In this document: piece after piece, positions 23,135 through 24,328 of the stretch
Position numbering within the stretch: position 1 is the stretch's first letter
How the letters are laid out: each line of letters opens with the position of its first letter
DNA from: an uncultured Collinsella sp.
Lineage (GTDB): Bacteria; Actinomycetota; Coriobacteriia; Coriobacteriales; Coriobacteriaceae
Length of the DNA stretch: 24,328 nucleotides
NCBI GenBank assembly: GCA_934654795.1
Contig: CAKUGT010000023.1
Coordinates: 1 to 24,328, forward strand
Direction: 5' to 3'
Notes under the pieces: model-generated
The model's database searches: none
What the model was told of the DNA's origin: nothing
What the model saw: the letters and a program-made list of their open reading frames with translations, nothing else
Program-made: the position numbers and the translations under genes

Positions 23135-23509
23135 ATGAATGAGCAGAACGCCAACCCGGTAGAGCTCTTTGGCATGCGCGTCGCCCACGTGGGCATTAAC
23201 GCCACCGACCCGGCCGATGCCCTGGAGATCGCGGAGCTGTTCTCGACGATGATGGGCCTACCCGTTATCGAGACCCCGGTTTCGTACTTTAACGATTCGC
23301 TGATCGAGGTCATGAAGCAGAACGGTCGTGGCACCAAGGGCCACATTGGCTTTGCCGTCAACGACATCGATGCGGCCGAGAAGTGGTTTGCCGAGCGCGG
23401 GCTCGAGGTCAACGAGGAGTCGCGCGTGCTGCTGCCCGACGGCGGCACCAAGCTCGTGTACTTTAAGCGCGAGTTCGCCGGCTTCGCCGTGCACCTGTGC
23501 CGCGAGTAG
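23135..23509 (+). CDS. VOC (glyoxalase-like) superfamily protein
   Basis: A 124-residue single-VOC protein with two beta-alpha-beta-beta-beta halves: HVGINATDPADALEIAELFSTMMGLPV, then KGHIGFAVNDIDAAEKWFAERGLEV and a final KLVYFKREFAGFAVHLCRE. The second half, with its GHIGFAV and FAVHL blocks, resembles the VOC domain found at the C-terminus of some KDPG/KHG aldolases in gut bacteria; that is a by-eye recollection. Metal ligands are not certain. Pairing with the PTS IIB suggests a sugar-acid or sugar-phosphate link. Shine-Dalgarno is weak (TAGG), so coupling to the IIB gene is likely. A later ATG at 23173 is possible. Confidence 0.75.
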   Translation: MNEQNANPVELFGMRVAHVGINATDPADALEIAELFSTMMGLPVIETPVSYFNDSLIEVMKQNGRGTKGHIGFAVNDIDAAEKWFAERGLEVNEESRVLLPDGGTKLVYFKREFAGFAVHLCRE

Positions 23510-23533
23510 CGCACAGGCTGCTATAGCTAGCAA

Positions 23534-23570
23534 AAAGGGATAGGGCCGCATGGCCTTATCCCTTTATTTA
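23534..23570. terminator. Bidirectional intrinsic terminator
   Basis: A 14-bp stem (23534-23547 with 23552-23565, one G-T) with GCAT loop. The plus side continues CTTTATTTAT and the minus side runs into TTTTTG. It serves the IIB-VOC unit and the convergent histidine kinase. Confidence 0.9.
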
Positions 23571-23584
23571 TGCCGAGGGGCTTT

Positions 23585-24328
23585 CTATCGTGGCAGGCGA
23601 ATCGTAAAGCGGCTGCCGACGCCTTCGACTGAAGTCACGCCAATGACACCGCCATGGCTATCGACGATCCACTTGGCAATGGCAAGCCCCAGACCCGAGC
23701 CCTGCGCGCCGGCATCGCGCGCGTTGTCGGCGCGGTAGAACCGTTCAAACGCGTGAGCTGCGGATTCTTGGTTCATGCCGATACCCTCGTCCTCAACACT
23801 TATGTCGATCGTGCCCGCGCCCGCATCCGGCGTCACGCCAAACGAGATGGATGTGCCCGCGTCCGAATACTTGGCGGCGTTCTGCACGATCACGCGCAGA
23901 GCCTGCTTCACGAGCGCCACGTCAACGGGCGCGTCGCAGCGCGGGTCGCTGGTAAGTGCGGCATCGTACGCCAGTCGATATGTGTGCGCGGCATCGATCA
24001 TCTGCGATTCCTCGCATACCTCGCCGACCAGTGCGGCCAGGTTAGTATTCGCACGCCGCAGGACCGTGCGCCCGGCATCGCCGCGCGCCAAAAACAGCAG
24101 CTGCTCCACGAGCTCCTGCATATGCTCGCTTTCGGCCTTGAGCGAGGCAATGGACTCTGCCAGCACGTCCGGGTCGTCTTTGCCCCAGCGGTCGAGCATG
24201 TTCACGTAGCCCTGAATCACCGCGATGGGCGTGCGCAGCTCGTGGCTCGCATCGTTGACAAAGCGCATCTGCTGCAGCTTGGCCTCTTGCATCTGGCGCA
24301 GTAGGCGGTTGAGTGCAACCTCGATGCT
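23585..24328 (-). CDS. Sensor histidine kinase, C-terminal part (runs off the right edge)
   Basis: The visible 247 residues start inside a HAMP-like linker (SIEVALNRLLRQM) and cover the whole kinase core. The dimerisation H-box is FVNDASHELRTPIAVIQGY with its phospho-accepting histidine. Then come the N-box VQNAAKYS, the G1 box VEDEGIGM, the F-box FERFYRAD, and the G2 box GSGLGLAIAKWIV. It ends GSRFTIRLPR, a normal family C-terminus. It is a membrane-bound OmpR-class (EnvZ/PhoR-like) kinase judging by HAMP and box spacing. The sensor region and the usual response-regulator gene should lie beyond 24328. The bidirectional terminator follows its stop. Confidence 0.95.
   Translation of the reverse strand, partial: SIEVALNRLLRQMQEAKLQQMRFVNDASHELRTPIAVIQGYVNMLDRWGKDDPDVLAESIASLKAESEHMQELVEQLLFLARGDAGRTVLRRANTNLAALVGEVCEESQMIDAAHTYRLAYDAALTSDPRCDAPVDVALVKQALRVIVQNAAKYSDAGTSISFGVTPDAGAGTIDISVEDEGIGMNQESAAHAFERFYRADNARDAGAQGSGLGLAIAKWIVDSHGGVIGVTSVEGVGSRFTIRLPR

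Overview
The window looks like a chromosomal segment of a human-gut Coriobacteriia species, most likely Collinsella or a close relative. This rests on high GC with strong third-position G/C bias, several mannose-family PTS operons, and an actinobacterial mazG-eno-divIC-ppx neighbourhood. The genus is inferred from gene content and style, not from an alignment.

Layout. (1) 1-1380: the last 26 codons of a mannose-family PTS IID gene, a strong terminator, and an MFS transporter. (2) 1381-6145: a sugar-amine module. A large imperfect palindrome and a consensus -10 lead into a FrlB/GfrF-type SIS deglycase with its E238/H254 pair. Then come mannose-family PTS IIA, IIB, IIC and IID, and a FrlC-like TIM-barrel epimerase. 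Intrinsic terminators sit after the deglycase and after IID. The set fits uptake and phosphorylation of an Amadori product such as fructoselysine, followed by cleavage of the phosphorylated product. (3) 6146-6690: no gene. It holds a tandem array of 61-62 bp units, each folding into a long hairpin with compensatory changes between units, and then the his leader. (4) 6691-14990: a histidine operon with a hisZ-hisG fusion, hisD, hisC, hisB, hisH, hisA, hisF, hisI, a 75-residue unknown gene and hisE. A convergent PHP-family histidinol-phosphatase (15018-15929) supplies the one step missing from the operon. (5) 15930-17329: a 23-bp perfect-type hairpin, a stand-alone C-terminal LarC domain, and a YfcE-type phosphodiesterase. 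(6) 17332-22017: mazG, eno, a DivIC/FtsB-type division protein, ppx/gppA, and tRNA-Leu(UAA) on the minus strand, with a partial duplication of the tRNA 3' end and its terminator. (7) 22049-24328: a membrane-anchored helical-repeat protein of unknown role (minus), an orphan PTS IIB with a VOC protein (plus), and the C-terminal part of a sensor histidine kinase (minus, runs off the window).

The points most worth following up are the hairpin array at 6196-6535, the pairing of PTS uptake with a FrlC-like epimerase and a deglycase under an unusual operator, the HisZ-HisG fusion, the isolated LarC C-terminal domain, and the duplicated tRNA 3' flank.
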